Of a DNA stretch of 64,000 nt, positions 48,301 to 62,500 are shown piece by piece (positions within the stretch are counted from its first letter, which is position 1; the number at the start of each line of letters is the position of its first letter). Source of the DNA: Neodiprion pinetum. Taxonomy: Eukaryota; Arthropoda; Insecta; Hymenoptera; Diprionidae. The DNA is taken from positions 9,635,832 through 9,699,831 of the forward strand of contig NC_060237.1 of assembly GCF_021155775.2 (NCBI RefSeq). The letters are read 5' to 3'. The position numbers and the translations under genes are program-made. Under the pieces are notes generated by a model. It worked only from the letters and a program-made list of their open reading frames with translations. It was not told where the DNA came from and made no database searches.

Positions 48301-51300
48301 TTAGTAACATGTCTACTATGTTATTGTAATGAATCTAAACAATTTGAGAAAAACTTTGATGATCAGAACCTTAAAAATGATTGAACTCCGGTGTTTTTGA
48401 TCAGATTCCAATGTTTTTGGGCTTATTCTTTGAATCATAGATCTTGAAAGATGCAACTTAGAATTCGAGGTCTCTTGAATGTATTTTGAACAATTTTTGA
48501 GCATCTGGCTAGCAAATAAAATGAGCCCACATTGAAATTGGATCGAAAATACTAGAATTTCATCGAAGCTGAAGCATTGAATAAATCGTTTTCTCAAGTC
48601 CTTGTAACCTCGACTCGGGCTATTGAAATTTTTCATCGATTTCCCAACGGTGAAAAAATCTTAAGAACTGCAGTGGTAGGTGAAACGTTAAAGCCGTGGA
48701 ACGTATTAACGTTGCATGCGAAGCAGTGGCCTGGCGATACTTCGGGTGCAAGCAACAATTACTTTACAACTGAAGCAGATGCGTACGTCGCGGTAAAACC
48801 ACCTAGGCACACTTCTGACGGGATATTGTACGTGTTTATGGCCAGAGTTGCAGGTAGAAACTAGAGTAGGTATGGTTAATATCACGCTGCGCACAAGTGG
48901 TCGTGTAAATCTAACAACCAACGACTCATCGTCTCCGTGTTCACATTTTACGATGAAATTTTATTGCCCTTGGGTCACGTTTGCGTTCCGGGTGCGTTAT
49001 GTCGCTTCGGAATGTGTTCATGTCGGTCAACAGCTTGAGGAATCGCGGAAATGGATGCCTTTCACACGTGAATAATGTAGATAAGTGCTCTAGGAATAAA
49101 GTTCTTTGTCACTTTCCGTGCCTGTGTCGGCCAATGCTGCCCGTGTTTTCTCCCTTTGTGATAAGTTGTCGGGGATGCGGATAATATCCAAGACTCGAAA
49201 ATAAACGTTTGTGTGTAATCTGTTATAATCCAGCGTAATTTCGATCGCTTTCATCACCGTCCGCGATGTCGGGGAAGGTTTAACAAATTATACCAGCGAT
49301 TCAGGTCGGCCCGAGCCGTTTGTTAAGTTCGCAATGCGAATTCCTCGATTGTCTGATTTAATACTAGTTGCTCACGAATATCGCTATGCTTTTGTAATCT
49401 ATTTACTTCGTATATCCGCAATAAGTGCGTGCGTCAATTTTGCCCAGATATTGCATCATTTCATTCCGAAATATTCGTCTTCCACATTAGTTGAGAGAAA
49501 AAAAAAGAATGTTGAGATAACACAAGTATATCCTCAGCTTAGAAACAAATGTGTTTACGGATATTTAGACCCTTTAATACTGATTCGTGGGGGTGAAACG
49601 AAATGAAATTATTTGTCGTCCAGAAATAGCTGGAGTTTAATTTTTTTTTTTTTTGTTTTTTTAAAGATCTTATTCGTGAGCCTCGAAGAATGTTGCTAAT
49701 GTTAAATTTCAGTAAGTGGAATAACCCTTCAATCAATAATCAGATCTATTATCCCAACAATTCTATTACCTTTATTATTTTACGTCTTCTGCATTCGTCC
49801 GAATCTCTGCATCGCCAAACTCTACATGTTAAAATCACTGGGCGAGAGAAACAAAAGCATCCCAACGTTTTTGCGAAGTCCATAGTGCAGATTAATGGAA
49901 ACTTAACGAAGGTAATGAGGCTAATCCCGAGCTGGAAGCCGTCCGAGGTGCGAAGTAATGTAAGATTTGTAAATATGAAGTATGAGGAAACAAACTTGGC
50001 CCATTTTTTTGAAAACTATTTTTTCTCCATTCGGTTGGGAAACAGGGCGCCACTTCATTTGCGAAAAGTTTACGAGCGGTATACGACAACCCGGCGAAGC
50101 GTCATCAGTGATAGTCATTTATTCTGGTTAGTTTAATGTTTTTACAGCCCTGTATATACACGACCCGTGGCGAAAGATGCTGTGCAGGCGTAGAGAGACT
50201 ATCACGCCACTTCCTTTTCCCTTTCTTACGCAATTTCAGGGCTTTTAGCCGTCTTTTGTACACTTTATCGTTCGCGCCAAGACTTCGCCGCTGATATCCA
50301 AGCTTTATGTGCTTCTCAAAATGCTCCGAAGGCGCACATCGCACCCTCACGAATATTAGTGTTAATCTGCTTACTCGCCCCCACATGCGTGTATGCATAT
50401 TCTACATCTTTCTCCATGCGTAAATGCACACACCTGCGTTCTTCTTGGCTTCATTTTTACGTGCTCAACGACGTTGCTCAGTTAAAAATTAATGATTTTC
50501 TGTTAATTTCTTCACGAAGTAGGTACGTGCACTGAATGTTCGGTAAATTTGTATACCCATAAACTACGACGGTTTTTGCAGAAGTGCAAGCCAAAGAAAA
50601 AAAAAAAAAAACAAAACAAACTATAAACAAAAACTTGGATACCCATTTATCATTTAAAATCGCTTCAAAACGGTGAAAAATATATTGAATAGATATATCT
50701 AGGTGGACCTCATTTTTTTTAGAATACTATTGTCTACAGTTCTATTAAAGCACTTTTTTATATCACGTAGGTGTCGTTGAATATTTAATTCGTCAATATT
50801 GCACATATATCGATTTTTATCAACGAACTGTATTATTGAGTTGATTGTTGACAGTAAAAAAAAAAAATCAAACGAATTTGTAAAGGATATTTGAAAAATT
50901 AATTTCAAAGTAATTGTAAATCAAAAATCAATATCCAAGTTCTTGTTCAAAATCAAAGTATTTTTTCCCTGGCATGTGCATTTTCATAAATATCAATATA
51001 GCTTACAATTACATTGATTTGATCAATATACTACTTGAAAAAGTATTGATCTTTGATCCATCAAGCTCTTTTTCGAAAAAAAACGAAAATTCCTGACTAT
51101 CGCACACCCAATTTCGAATCGGAGTACTCGCACCATTTCTCATCAGGAAACGCGGCTCTTTGAAGGATCAGGCCAAAAAGTATTTATTTATTTTTTTAAA
51201 CTTTACAAATCCCTAGCAACCACGGTTCCAGAACGGAAACTCCAATTTACAAACTCCATAATAATCATTAAAATTGGCATGAAACTTTTGAAACCTTTAC

Positions 51301-51761
51301 AACTTTAATAAACCTCGATGTGTTCGTGTGTTCTGAAAAAATAGAGCCTTGTTACTCGTTGCGCTAGTATTCTTTTTGCCCTCACATTTTCTCTCTCTCT
51401 TGCTTACTTTCTTCTCGTAAAGCGGACTACGAACTAGTTGTTACGTTTTCAACACCATAGACTGGCATGTTGCAGCTAGACGTGTATATACATGCACGCG
51501 AAATCGTGCCTCAGGGGGTAGAAGGAGATTTTAACGTACCAACGCGTGATATGATACATGAATTTCCCAGCAGGACGAAGAGACGTTTTATCAGCCCCTC
51601 TTAAACGACTGTCACCATTTCGGCGGGGGTTCCTGTCATGCCGCGATGCTATGACTCCCCAGTATTTATTGGCTTACGAATAAATTCAGGTTTATTTCAG
51701 GGATATATACAGTTTCCTTGGTGTTTACCTTTTTCCTTTCCATCCGCTCTTTCTTTCACGT

Positions 51762-51799
<38 letters not shown>

Positions 51800-53365
51800 C
51801 TCAATGTCGCGGTGGAGCAGGCGAAGAAAAAATAAGAACAGAGGACGGAGGTGGAATCTGAACACTCTCTTTCATTTCCTTTTAATGGACATGACAAGGA
51901 AATAAAGAAAAACCGAAATCGTGATTTCTCCAGACAAATCCAAGCTTATGTAATAATCCTGAATTTACACCATTCGCAGATAAATCACGAAGATGCAGCT
52001 TCGACAAAATATGGGAAGAATTGTCTGAACCAAACTTTGAAAGAACAAGCTCGAAACCTCGGTGAATTTCACGTTTTAATTTGTACCCGAACCGATACAT
52101 TACTTTTTGCACAGAAGAAAAAGGAATGGAATCGGAGTTTTTCAAGATTGGATTTTTTGTGGAACTTTTTCCACGCAACTTTTTTAACTGGCTGCGTGAA
52201 ACCAAACGACGGATCGATCGCGGCGCGGAAGTGAGTCGAAATAACTGTAAGCTGAATTTGTGAAAGTTAGTGAAAAGCGGGACGCGGTTCCTGTAACTTT
52301 GCGGTTAAATAAATTTCACGAAATTGCCCGGGTAGCGGTCGGCAAAGTTTATACGTCTAGACACAAGTCGCGGTCATAGGTTGAAGAAAAATATCGTCCT
52401 TGTGTGTGTTCTTTTAATGACAATATACATACTGTAGAGAAGAGTTGCTTCCATATTTGAATTCATGAACGTTTCATCGACGAAACAATCCAAATCCTGA
52501 TGGCGTTGCTGCTGCAGTCGAATTTAGGTCAAAATACAAGGTGCAACCACAGTGCAAAATAGGTAGAGATTACAATTTATACGCATGCAAAACGATTATT
52601 CACGAATTAATGCGTTATACGATTTTTATAATTATCATTATTATACGCACGAAAAAAAGGAGACACACTTGTATACATTTGTTAGCATTAAATTCGGTAG
52701 AAGGTGTTCTTAAATTCTGGAGCGAGAAACTTGTTACAGAAAAGTATGAAGCCGAGTTGGTGAAGTATTATACAGTAAAACATACCCCCGTTTGTATATA
52801 AGATGTATACATATATAAAGAGTGAAAATAATCTGCATCAAATCTTCATTAAAAGTTCAGCTTGTTCTTCGAAGTAAAGAAGGAGAAATCCTCATGTATT
52901 TTACCCCTGTTTCGAAAAAGAAATTTCAAGAGCCAAAAAAAAAAAAAACGAAAAAGAATGCACACCCGGTGTACTCGTGTTACGTTGCAGCGCAATATGT
53001 GAAAGTGCAATACAAAATTTCCAAGCGAGTTTGCATCTCGCAAAGAGCTTTAATGATTATTGTACATTTCAATTAACGAAACGGAGTTTGTGTGTGTGAG
53101 TGGATGTTTTGTGGGGGTGGATCTGTGTAGTAAATATACGTGTGCATGCGCTTCCTTTGATGCCACCAGTAATCAAAATCTTCAGTTCAATCCCCGAGTC
53201 AAAAGACAGGGTCACGCCTCATTAGCGTAGACCACGTCTGATGTACTAATTAAGGGATATTCCTGGAAGAAAGTTGTCATCGCACCAAAGATATCCACAC
53301 TGCATCTATAATCAACAATATATGTATGTAACATCGTACAAAAGTTCATCGAGCAAAACAACAAC

Positions 53366-53404
<39 letters not shown>

Positions 53405-54460
53405 CCACAAGTTTCCCAGTTACAACGTACAGACGACGTATTAATAACTTTCTTGAATTTGGACAGTTATAAATTGAAAATTCCTGTAACTGTAGATTTG
53501 ATGATCTGACGCCAGACCATTTCTTGCCTTCCAACTTTAACAACCTCTTGCCTAACGAGATACAAAGAAAGTGTGACTTTTTATCAATCAAGGACGTTGA
53601 TTTACTGGAAATCAATATTTTATTTCAATTTTATTAAAACATAGTCCTGTATTAAGAATTTATCAAATTATTCCACTCGCAAGTTATGGTGATTTCTTCA
53701 AAAATACTTAAATAGAAAATGCTAGATTTGTAAGTAAAGGATTGATTAGATATCGATGCTACATTTTGAATACCTTTAAAATTGTGGAGAAGCAAAGTCC
53801 AGCAAATTCGTTCGATTTCACTCTACGATTAGGTACTCATTCTAACGAGAGGACTATTTTCTACCAAGTCATTGAAACAGATTTTATATCTTTCAGTAAT
53901 CAATGCAATATTGCTATTTGTTGATTACAATTAATGTCGGTGTGACGTTGTAAAATTAAACATTAACAGCATGAGGTCGTCTTGTAACAAAATTGATGAA
54001 AAGTATCGATTCTGGCGATCGAATCTCTTCAAGGTCGTAAATTAGGAACATCCCAAAATGAAAAAAAAAAAAAAAACATCTCCAAAAACATTCACTTATT
54101 TTACATGCTTCATTTAAAAATCTGGACGCTATTTTGATCTTCGAAGTCCAACAATTTACGAAAAATTTAATTTTATAAGCGAATCAAAAAGATTTTTTTC
54201 AGATACTTGAATTTCGAAGTGAAAAAACATTTTCCAAATTCAAATTTAAAAACGTACAATTTTCACTTTCGAACCGCCTTATGACTCCGATCTTATTTTC
54301 CTTCTCGCTAAGGTGAGTCAAAATCAGGGTTCGCGCCGATTCTGATCACGATTATCATTGTTATAAACACTTTCTTCGTTTTTTAATGCGGAAAACGATG
54401 GCTCCAATTAAATATTTTGGAAAATCCGAACATTGTGTCAACATGTAATCGGTTCCCGGC
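45303..54460. other. No gene recognised; microsatellites and plain sequence
   Basis: The pyrimidine-rich CTCTCCCTCTCTCCCTGCC lies at about 45468-45490. T14 is at 49641-49654 and A15 at 50597-50611. CA then TA microsatellites are at 51762-51784 and 51785-51798. A (CT)16 tract is at 53368-53400 and A16 at 54061-54076. Open frames up to 148 codons (49690-50136) and 127 codons (51851-52234) carry no motif. A lysine/arginine-rich minus-strand frame at 50105-50398 is also unrecognised. Confidence 0.55.
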
Positions 54461-54664
54461 TTAATTACGAACGATCCCTACTTTGGCGGAAGATTTGAGA
54501 TCGCAGTGGGGTACAAATGTACTCCAGTGTACCATTACAGGGTTAAGATTCACAGAATACGCGTTTCCGAACGGTTCATGGGGGAGGCTGCCAGGCGGCG
54601 GGTGAGAGGACAAGCCGACGGATAGTTGGCGACCACTGGAGTCGCGGGGGAAATCGTAAGACAT
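54461..54664 (-). CDS. GC-rich open frame (67 aa from ATG), possible exon, unrecognised
   Basis: From the ATG at 54664 the product starts MSYDFPRDSSGRQLSVG and continues through a Pro-rich HPPPGSLPHEP stretch to a stop at 54461-54463. Third codon positions are rich in C and T in the first 40 codons, as in coding sequence, and the patch (about 54560-54780) is far more GC-rich than its surroundings. The frame is open upstream to 54718 without an ATG. On the same strand GCG|GTAAGG near 54730 could be a donor of an earlier exon. No domain is recognised and no downstream exon was found. Confidence 0.15.
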   Translation of the reverse strand: MSYDFPRDSSGRQLSVGLSSHPPPGSLPHEPFGNAYSVNLNPVMVHWSTFVPHCDLKSSAKVGIVRN

Positions 54665-57323
54665 CGGGAGGTTGAGAGCGTCGGGACGGCGGCCACTTCG
54701 TTCTGGTGGAAAGCGCAAGTCTCCCTTACCGCAGGCCGCAAGGGATGCCAGGATTTACCGCACCCTCACGTCCGCGGTACAGGGCCACAAAACTAACAGA
54801 TAGGTACAAATTTCTTGACACTGACCTGCGGGAAAATTCGTGAAAACGGTGAAACATGCCGTTCTCATATGGAGGAAAAATGTATTTGATCCGTATTAAG
54901 GATTGCTTTATAACTAACGGGTAAACAATTCGTTAGGATGAAGGAAATTTTCATCGATCGAATAAATAACGCCCTGTAAATTTATACCTACTTGATCCGG
55001 TTACATATTTGCTTACTAGATAGCAGTCGAGCAATGGTTCGTCGAGGACAAATTTCGTTCACCTAATTCGCGTGAAAATGGATGGGAAGACTCGGAAGAG
55101 AAAATTTCGATTCCTGTGACAAAGCCTTCTGACGATCGTTTCGGTACTGATGTCAACACGCCTTTTACCCCTAACTTTATTTGCATTTGAAATAAAAGCA
55201 CTGTGACAATCTCTCAGGAATCGATTCAGAGAAAATTGCGTGGTAATGAAACTTCACAGAAAGCATGCGTTTCTTCTTGCAAATACATTTTTCCATACAC
55301 TTGCAAAAATTCTGAAATTAATCATCACTCGTATCAAAATCAAAAGGAATACTTACAATTTACTTGCCGCGGTGAAATGAAAAAATGGAAACAACGAAAC
55401 GAGCTATTTTCTACAAAAGTGAAACCGAAATCCTGAGCTAAATTTTTTGCTAGGGGTTCGTTGTTATCCAAATTTTACCGTTATTAAAAATTTAATACGC
55501 TGAACTTCCGAATGCTAGAACTACATATACGGTATAAAAAAACAAATCTCGTACGTTAATTTAGACTTAAATTTACGTACGTCAAATTACCGAGTACCTA
55601 TCAAATCCTGCTGGTTCCATATTCAAATCCGAATCACCGAGATTCGGACACGGTATTTCGGTTGAATTTTTTCGTGTAATTCGTTTTACAATGCTGCACG
55701 CACATGCCTGTACCTACTCGACCCATTCGCATACGAATACGATCGATCAATGGGTTTGGTTCGAGGGAGCCTTCCGCGAATTTCAAGCATTTGTCTCTTG
55801 TCCCACATTTGTTCGCGTACCAGCGATCATAGTAAAAATCCAATTCTCTCCGACTCGTCCTCCTACCGTTATGAGAATTCCAAATTGACTAGAAATTTTA
55901 TGATTTTCGCTGCAGGAAAATATGATTGACTCATCGGCGTCGTGATCATAATTATTATTATTATCATCGTTGTTATTATTACCCATTTTGGTCTAGTAAT
56001 TCTACAAGATAAAAATTTCCTTCCCAATTATTCGAGTTAAAATATATGCTAAAAAATTCATGTCGGTGGTTAATTATACCGATATAATCTGTTGATTCGA
56101 AGTTTGTCAGAATCCTGTAATTCACAGGTTTGATTTAAAATCGATGTTGAAAGCGATAGGCGTTCCTTGTCCCCAATTTTTTTCTCTGTTCTCTAAACAC
56201 TGTCAGGAGATTGTCTTCTACGTATATAAATCGCCAATAGTCACCGAGCATATATCGCGCTGTGTTTGCAGCTAGCAATAAAATATACGGTACGTGTAAC
56301 GCGTGACTTTCAACAGCTGCAGCAGTACAGCAGCAGAAGTAGCAGCAGCGGTGGTAACACAGCGTTGCGCGAACCCGACACGCGATAAGAAATCCTGTCG
56401 TAAAGGGAAAAACGTGAGGAAGCAGAAGTAAAAAAAGATGAAGAAATGAGAACGAAAGAAACTGCAAACAAATGAAATGAAAAGAAAAAGAGAGGCGTGA
56501 GTAAAAATGTGTATCGTACGGCGTAGCGGCACATATGTACAAGGTAGGTAGATACATACCGACAACTTGCGTATGTGTGTACATGGTAAAGAAAATTAAC
56601 GGGTCAACTTCTTTTCCAAGTTGTATATTCGATATTCTTTTTCCATCGCAATCTTCTTGGTAAACACACACATCCATAATATTCGGACGTTAATCTACAT
56701 TAATGAGTTTGCACTGGCGCAAAATTTTACTGCATTCTTTTTTTTTTCTCTCGTTTTATTCTCTCGTACCTACAGTTGACATAACGTTTGAACGGCACAT
56801 TTTTGCCAATCGTATTAAGCTCGACGAATTATAGAGAAGAAGAATATAATTCATTATTCCCCGAAATGAAAGAAAATTTCATACAAATATTTTTACAAAT
56901 TTCAAATTTATACGAGGCTTGCGGAAAATGGCGCAGGACACAAGTTCGAAGATACAGGCATAGATTAAGTTTCTCTGGTGTCACGATTCACTATTACATC
57001 AATTTTCAATTCCAAGTTCACCGCCCCTAGTGATCCCGCAGATTCCATACCGCTATACAAGAGTATAAAAATGCAATCAAACTTTTCATCCAAGGATTAA
57101 ATAAATTGTAATTATCATTTTATTTCATATTTTTAGGGTTTTTTTTTCTCCGCAGTAAAAGAGTTTGACATTCTCTTAGAGATTACAGGGTCAAAGATCT
57201 TTTTCTTTTTCTTCCAATAACGAGAATAATTACTGATTGTTTCAAAATCGAGTGAAATTTTCTACTCCGTAATAATTAGCTATTAAAAACCAATTAGTTA
57301 CGAGCGAAATATCGTCAAAGATA
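54665..57323. other. No gene recognised
   Basis: Simple trinucleotide-like ATT/GTT repeats lie at about 55948-55980. The 180-codon minus-strand frame at 56135-56677 is long only because a CAG/GCAGCAG-rich and purine-rich stretch (56310-56480) has no stops on that strand; its translation is low-complexity Ser/Phe/Leu. Nothing else seen. Confidence 0.6.
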
Positions 57324-57338
57324 CCTAACCTAACCTAA
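57324..57338. repeat. Short interstitial (CCTAA)3 telomere-type tract
   Basis: Three tandem CCTAA units, the reverse complement of TTAGG, the telomere repeat of many insect orders. The tract is too short to be a telomere and has plain sequence on both sides. A short AT microsatellite follows at about 57356-57373. It may mark an old break repair or be chance. Confidence 0.6.
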
Positions 57339-59220
57339 CTTTACGGATACATATAGATATATATATATATATGAGAAAAGATGAGGAGAATTCACGGAGT
57401 TATGAAATAATCTAGATTCTTGAACGTCGCGCAGTACATTATATTTTCCAGCTGATGTATCGCAGATCCAATACTACGGTGAGTGAGGAGGGAGGGACCT
57501 GGACGGCCGACCTCTTCTTCTCTCCCATAACACGATTATTCAGCGAACCCTCTCTCTCTCTTCCTCCTTTTCTCCTGACTGTGAGTTCAATCGAGAAATA
57601 TGACCGGAGACTCACCCTCCGATGCGTAATTGATAATTTATCCGTGAAGTTTTGACGCGGTCTCTAATATAGAACTGAGGTGCCCACTAATCTACATTTT
57701 TTTTACCCCACCTCCGCCTGCAGCGGGCTCTTGAAGTACTCTTTGGCATATATCACGATCAGTTTTGACTCCTTTGTTGCAAAGTAAGCGAGGAAAAGAG
57801 GGAGGAAAGTGAAGTGGAAAAATAGGAACGGTTCGTACGTACCGAGGTTCTTCCTACCGCTGCTGTTCCATTGTTCGTAAGCCGGATTTACCGTCAGAAG
57901 TTCGCACGCCGACGATCTCGAACCTCAAACGTCGGTGCGCTAATTTAACCGTTAATTTCCATCGAGATTGATTCGAGCCAATCGCAATCAGGACAAAATT
58001 TAGCATCCAAATATCCCCGGCTTCGATATCCAACCGGCTTGGAATCACACACCTTTGCTCAGGTCCCGCCTTCCCTATTTGCATCTAATGGACGGGACTC
58101 GTCTCGCTGCAACGTTTTCGTACCAACTGATTTATACGGACGCCCAGCGTCTTCGACCGATTCCATTTCGTCGACCGCACCTTCCCTCAAAGACGAACTT
58201 CGCTCGACGCCTTTCCGAGACTTTAACAAGCAACGATTTTCTGCTTCCATACTCGATGCTGAGATTTTACAAATCTGTTGACCAGCTTCGTCGCAAACGC
58301 GTACAAAGAAAAAGTTTCCGTGTATCGAGTACAGGTCGATAATCCCGGCTGGTTCGGATCTTGTGCTGAGAAATTTGCGTTACTTTTTCATCGTGATGTA
58401 TATTATCTCCGATTGTTTCGTCCGCTTGACTTGTCGTTGTAACGTCCCGGAATCGTTCTTCCGAAAGTTTTCATCCCGTTATAATGAGCACCCAGGTAGA
58501 CTGATGCAGGGAGATGCCCATTTTTCATGACGTCATGAGGAGAGCGGAGGCTTGAAAGATTGGCTTCACTTCCTACAACACCGGACTTGCACATCCACCT
58601 CATATGTTTAGTGGCCTGCGGCTCGTTTGTCCATGTATTTTTTATGCTTCGCAGAGAAAAAAAATCATCCCCATCTCGTACATCAGTGCGAATGCTTTGT
58701 TTTACCCTTCTTCAATATTGATCCCAACATCGCACCCGAACTGGGAAAGCGCGTACATATTTTTTTGTTACCTATTGCCTTCGAGATTTTTTTTGCAATC
58801 CTTAAATATCAAATGGAGAAAAAGTTCCAGTTTGAAAAACGGAAAAATCGACACGAAATCGAAGATAGTAGTCGATGAAGTTTCAATATGTCCAGTTTAT
58901 GTCTTAATACCAAAAAGGTCGAAAATGTATGGGCTATGGTACCAGTTTATTTTCCACGACAAAGTTCAGGATAAGAAATGAGAGCGTACGATATATACAT
59001 ACACATACGTATATATATATCGAGTCGGTGGAATCAAACGGGTGGAACTGGCGTAACACCGGAGGCATCGTGAAAGCAGGGCAGTAGCCGTCAGGTACTC
59101 TGAGAATCTCCCCAGGGGTGGTGGTCCATCCCGGATCGTGTAGAGGTCCGTGGAGAAGCGAAGGGGAGAGACGCCGGTTGGTGGTGGCTGGCCTGTGGCT
59201 ATGAATAACTTAAAGCAGCA
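57339..59220. other. No gene recognised
   Basis: A plus-strand frame from an ATG at 58088 to 58342 (84 codons) is Arg/Ser-rich and has no recognisable domain; another plus-strand frame and a minus-strand frame overlap it, so I do not call it. The stretch 58975-59030 is a TA/CA simple repeat region. The GC content rises from about 59030 onward. Confidence 0.5.
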
Positions 59221-59574
59221 ATGTTGTCCCACACACGCGCCCCCCTGCAGCCCCTTGGCTCGTACGCGAGGGTGATACGCCGCCGAGGTGAGTGTGTTAC
59301 ACCCTGGCAAGGGTGGCGCGGTATGCGGGGATGTAATGTGTACACAGTCCCATGTATCACTGCCGCAGAGGTTTATGCCGTACTTTGCGCGCCTGGTCGC
59401 GCGCGAAATGTTTTAAAGGTGAGAGATGCGTTTCGAGGTGACCACTGCCGTCGCGTCCAGGGGCGCGATGCAAAGGGAGAAAAATCCCGGTCGCGCTATT
59501 TCTGGACCTTTTCACAAACCTGGAGGATTTTCATCGCCCGTCCAACGATTCCGGATGAAACACTTTTCGCATAG
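59221..59574 (+). CDS. GC-rich ATG-started open frame (117 aa) with internal splice-donor-like sites; unrecognised
   Basis: The frame starts at an ATG (59221) in a GC-rich island (about 59030-59480) and runs to a stop at 59572-59574. Inside it are CGAG|GTGAGT (exon edge near 59287) and AAAG|GTGAGA (near 59418), and acceptor-like CCCCTGCAG and ACTGCCGCAG. An exon could therefore end early and the full frame need not be the protein. The translation is rich in Arg, Cys and Trp, without a recognised domain. GC-rich islands of this kind often hold promoters and first exons, but I see no TATA box or downstream exon. Confidence 0.12.
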   Translation: MLSHTRAPLQPLGSYARVIRRRGECVTPWQGWRGMRGCNVYTVPCITAAEVYAVLCAPGRARNVLKVRDAFRGDHCRRVQGRDAKGEKSRSRYFWTFSQTWRIFIARPTIPDETLFA

Positions 59575-62500
59575 TTTTACCTTCTTCTCGCAGTCGCAAC
59601 TTTTTTAATCTTCTCATACGCTTGTCTACCCCGTTTGAAGTTAGTTTTAGATATGTCAATTTTCAAGTTCGACAACCCGTGCGGTTGAAGCATTTTTTTC
59701 CGTTACCTGATATGGCTGAGAACATAAATGACTTTGGCCCTCTAGGACTTGACATTTTTTTAATTAGCGAAATAAAATTGCCGAGATCAACAGCCAAACG
59801 GATTGTCCCAATCGATTTTTATGTGGAAATTCGTAATACAACGTAGGTACCTAAATGTTGAAATAAAATAAAAAATTTTAATCCGAGTGAACGGATGAAT
59901 GTCAACACGGCATCTGCACTCCGTGTAACATATTTGTCGAAATATCGACTATTATTGACTCGTTACACCTGGGTTAAATTTGACTCAGAGTTAGCAGAAG
60001 GGTGACAAGACGGTGCCTATTCACCTGAGATGTGGTAATGGCTGTCCATAAGCAAAAGTCAAAGCTGGACCAGCCTCAAGATCGAGACGACGCCAAAACA
60101 AAATTTATTGCAATAATATTGCAAGAGTATGAGACAAAACAAGTTGCGGTTGAATTCTTTCATCTCGAGAACTGCAGAAGGCCGTACCTTTGACTTCAGA
60201 GTGTCAATTTTCAAGAGAATGTCGTGCAGACTTAAATTCTTCACCCGACGTTTCGGAATTACGGAAATTTCTCAAATTACAGTTTCAGTGAATAAGCCTC
60301 GCGTTTAATTGTAAGCATAATACATTGCGACGCAATTCTCCAACGTGGTGAAAGGAACTCGTCGACGAAGGCTGTACCCCAGGGGGGATTCTATCTTCTT
60401 CTGTCATTCTTCACTGGATGACGCATTTCTCCGATTCGTTATTAATTACCATACTGCGATTGAGGATAAGTTCAATCGGAATTAACGCGCAGTATGCGTA
60501 AACAACATCTGCTGAGAACTTCCCGACAGTGACGACCCATTAACCACACAGTATCATAAGTTCATCAGCCGCACACTCCCCATTGTCCAGAAGATGAATT
60601 TACAATAATCAGCACCAATCAACACCCTAATTACCTGGACAGCGGTTACACCTGGTTTATATAAGCACGTTATTGTCGAACCGATACGATGGAATGAATT
60701 TTATATCGACTAACCAACCGCGACATGTTTAACAAACTCTTACGTCTCAAGCCTGACCTTGCAGTCTGGAACAATGTCTCCCATACCACAAAGCATTGTG
60801 ACGTCGGTGTGCGGGTTAGATGTGTACGGGTGGTGGCCGGGTTATTAGAGATAAATTAATTAGTAACCAGGTACTTGATTAGAAGGAACCTTCCTCGCCA
60901 CCCTCACCAGCAAACACTCGCGGCAGTGACGCAACACGCGCGTTACACCACGGAACTTGGTGTACAGTGACGCCTGATGGTCCGTCAAGTGTGAGTGTCT
61001 AGCCGTGCCATAATGCTCTCTGGATCCCGACGACTCGTCCTCAGTTTGGCCAATCGTTAGGGATTTGTGTGATCATTGCTGCGGTTTGTACCCGGAAACA
61101 TTTTCAGTCGAAGGTACAGCTCTATCAGACGAGTCGTCCGTACCTTCAAATCTCACCGTTCTTAATTTCAAGGCAAAAGCCTAGACTCGGACGAATTGAA
61201 GCCAGTTATCCGCTTCTTTGATGTTGACGGTTTTTTTGCCTCTGGTTTTAGTTTATAAACGGAAGGCTTTTGTGTTTACACACATTCGGTGTAAGGTTGC
61301 GGATACGTTTTAACCCACTTGAGAAACCCGGTTACGTTTAGAAGAATGATCGAAGGTGATTTTCGCTCCGGTAGAACTGGCAGTTGGAAAACACGGTCTT
61401 CTAATTGAAAACTAAGTACAGTATTTCAAACCGCCGTAAACTTATAGTGGCAGTGAATTTGATTGTGAAATAAATGGGGGAGAGAAGAGGACGTTTCAAC
61501 ACGTTACGAAGGGGGAAAAAAAATGATACGGGATAAAGTAACCCTTCGCTAAAATTATATTCCGGATGACATAGCGAGTCGACTTTTCATTTGAAAAAAT
61601 ACATTTTTCAGCAGGTATATATGCCGTGCAATTGGTCGAGGGGAACCCGGAAGAACCGGTTGAAGTGAGGGATGTAACTGCGTGCGGAGAGGAAGATAGA
61701 AAAAAGCGAGAAGGAGGGGGGAAAAATCAAACAAAACACCGGACAATATTCAAATTTCCTTCTGCAGTTTCGTCGGGGGATAATTCAGCGCGAGGTGGTA
61801 TCATGCCACTGAGTGTATTCGTTTACTTATTTTATTTTCATGCAAACGGCTTGTCACGCGATGCGTATAAATGTCATTTAAGTAACTCACACGCAGCCCG
61901 TGCTAACTTGACTAAGGGCAAACAAACTACGACTAGAAAGATCGTACGATCTGATAAAATAGGTGTCTGTTGACAGTTGGTACCCATTTAGTGCTTGTGC
62001 AGGATCTGATTTCACAGACACACGTATTTGCACGATTACACGTTAGCCTTAAACTGTTTTTCTCTTCCTTTTTCCAATGTGTTTTCACCTTTGAACAGTC
62101 AAAACTAGCCGGCATAGTATCAGATTGTCAGATATTTTTATACGATATGATCACTCGAAAAGGTTAATTTCCCCGTTTTCATTTCTAATTAAAGTACTTA
62201 TCCGCGGTTCATTTGAAACATGCAATTCTCGGTTCTCCCGATTTAGCGAGGGACAAAAGCATGGCAGGAAATATTCAACCGTATAAGCTACCCACGGCCC
62301 GTTAGTCGAGATATCCTGCAGCAGAAATGGTTTTAAGAGAAGGAGTAAAAGATATGATATCCCATGTCCCGGGGTCAAGCCTCGGGGAAGATACGCGTCC
62401 ATATATTTTACGATCTTCTTTTGCTTCCCTTTACCTTTTTCTTCTTCTCTGTTTCTTTTTATCTTATGTTTTTTTTTTTTTTGACATGTATACGTATTTC

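Noticed and set aside
56135..56677. 180-codon minus-strand open frame
   Set aside because: The length comes from a CAG-rich and purine-rich stretch lacking stops on that strand; the translation is low complexity and three overlapping frames are open.
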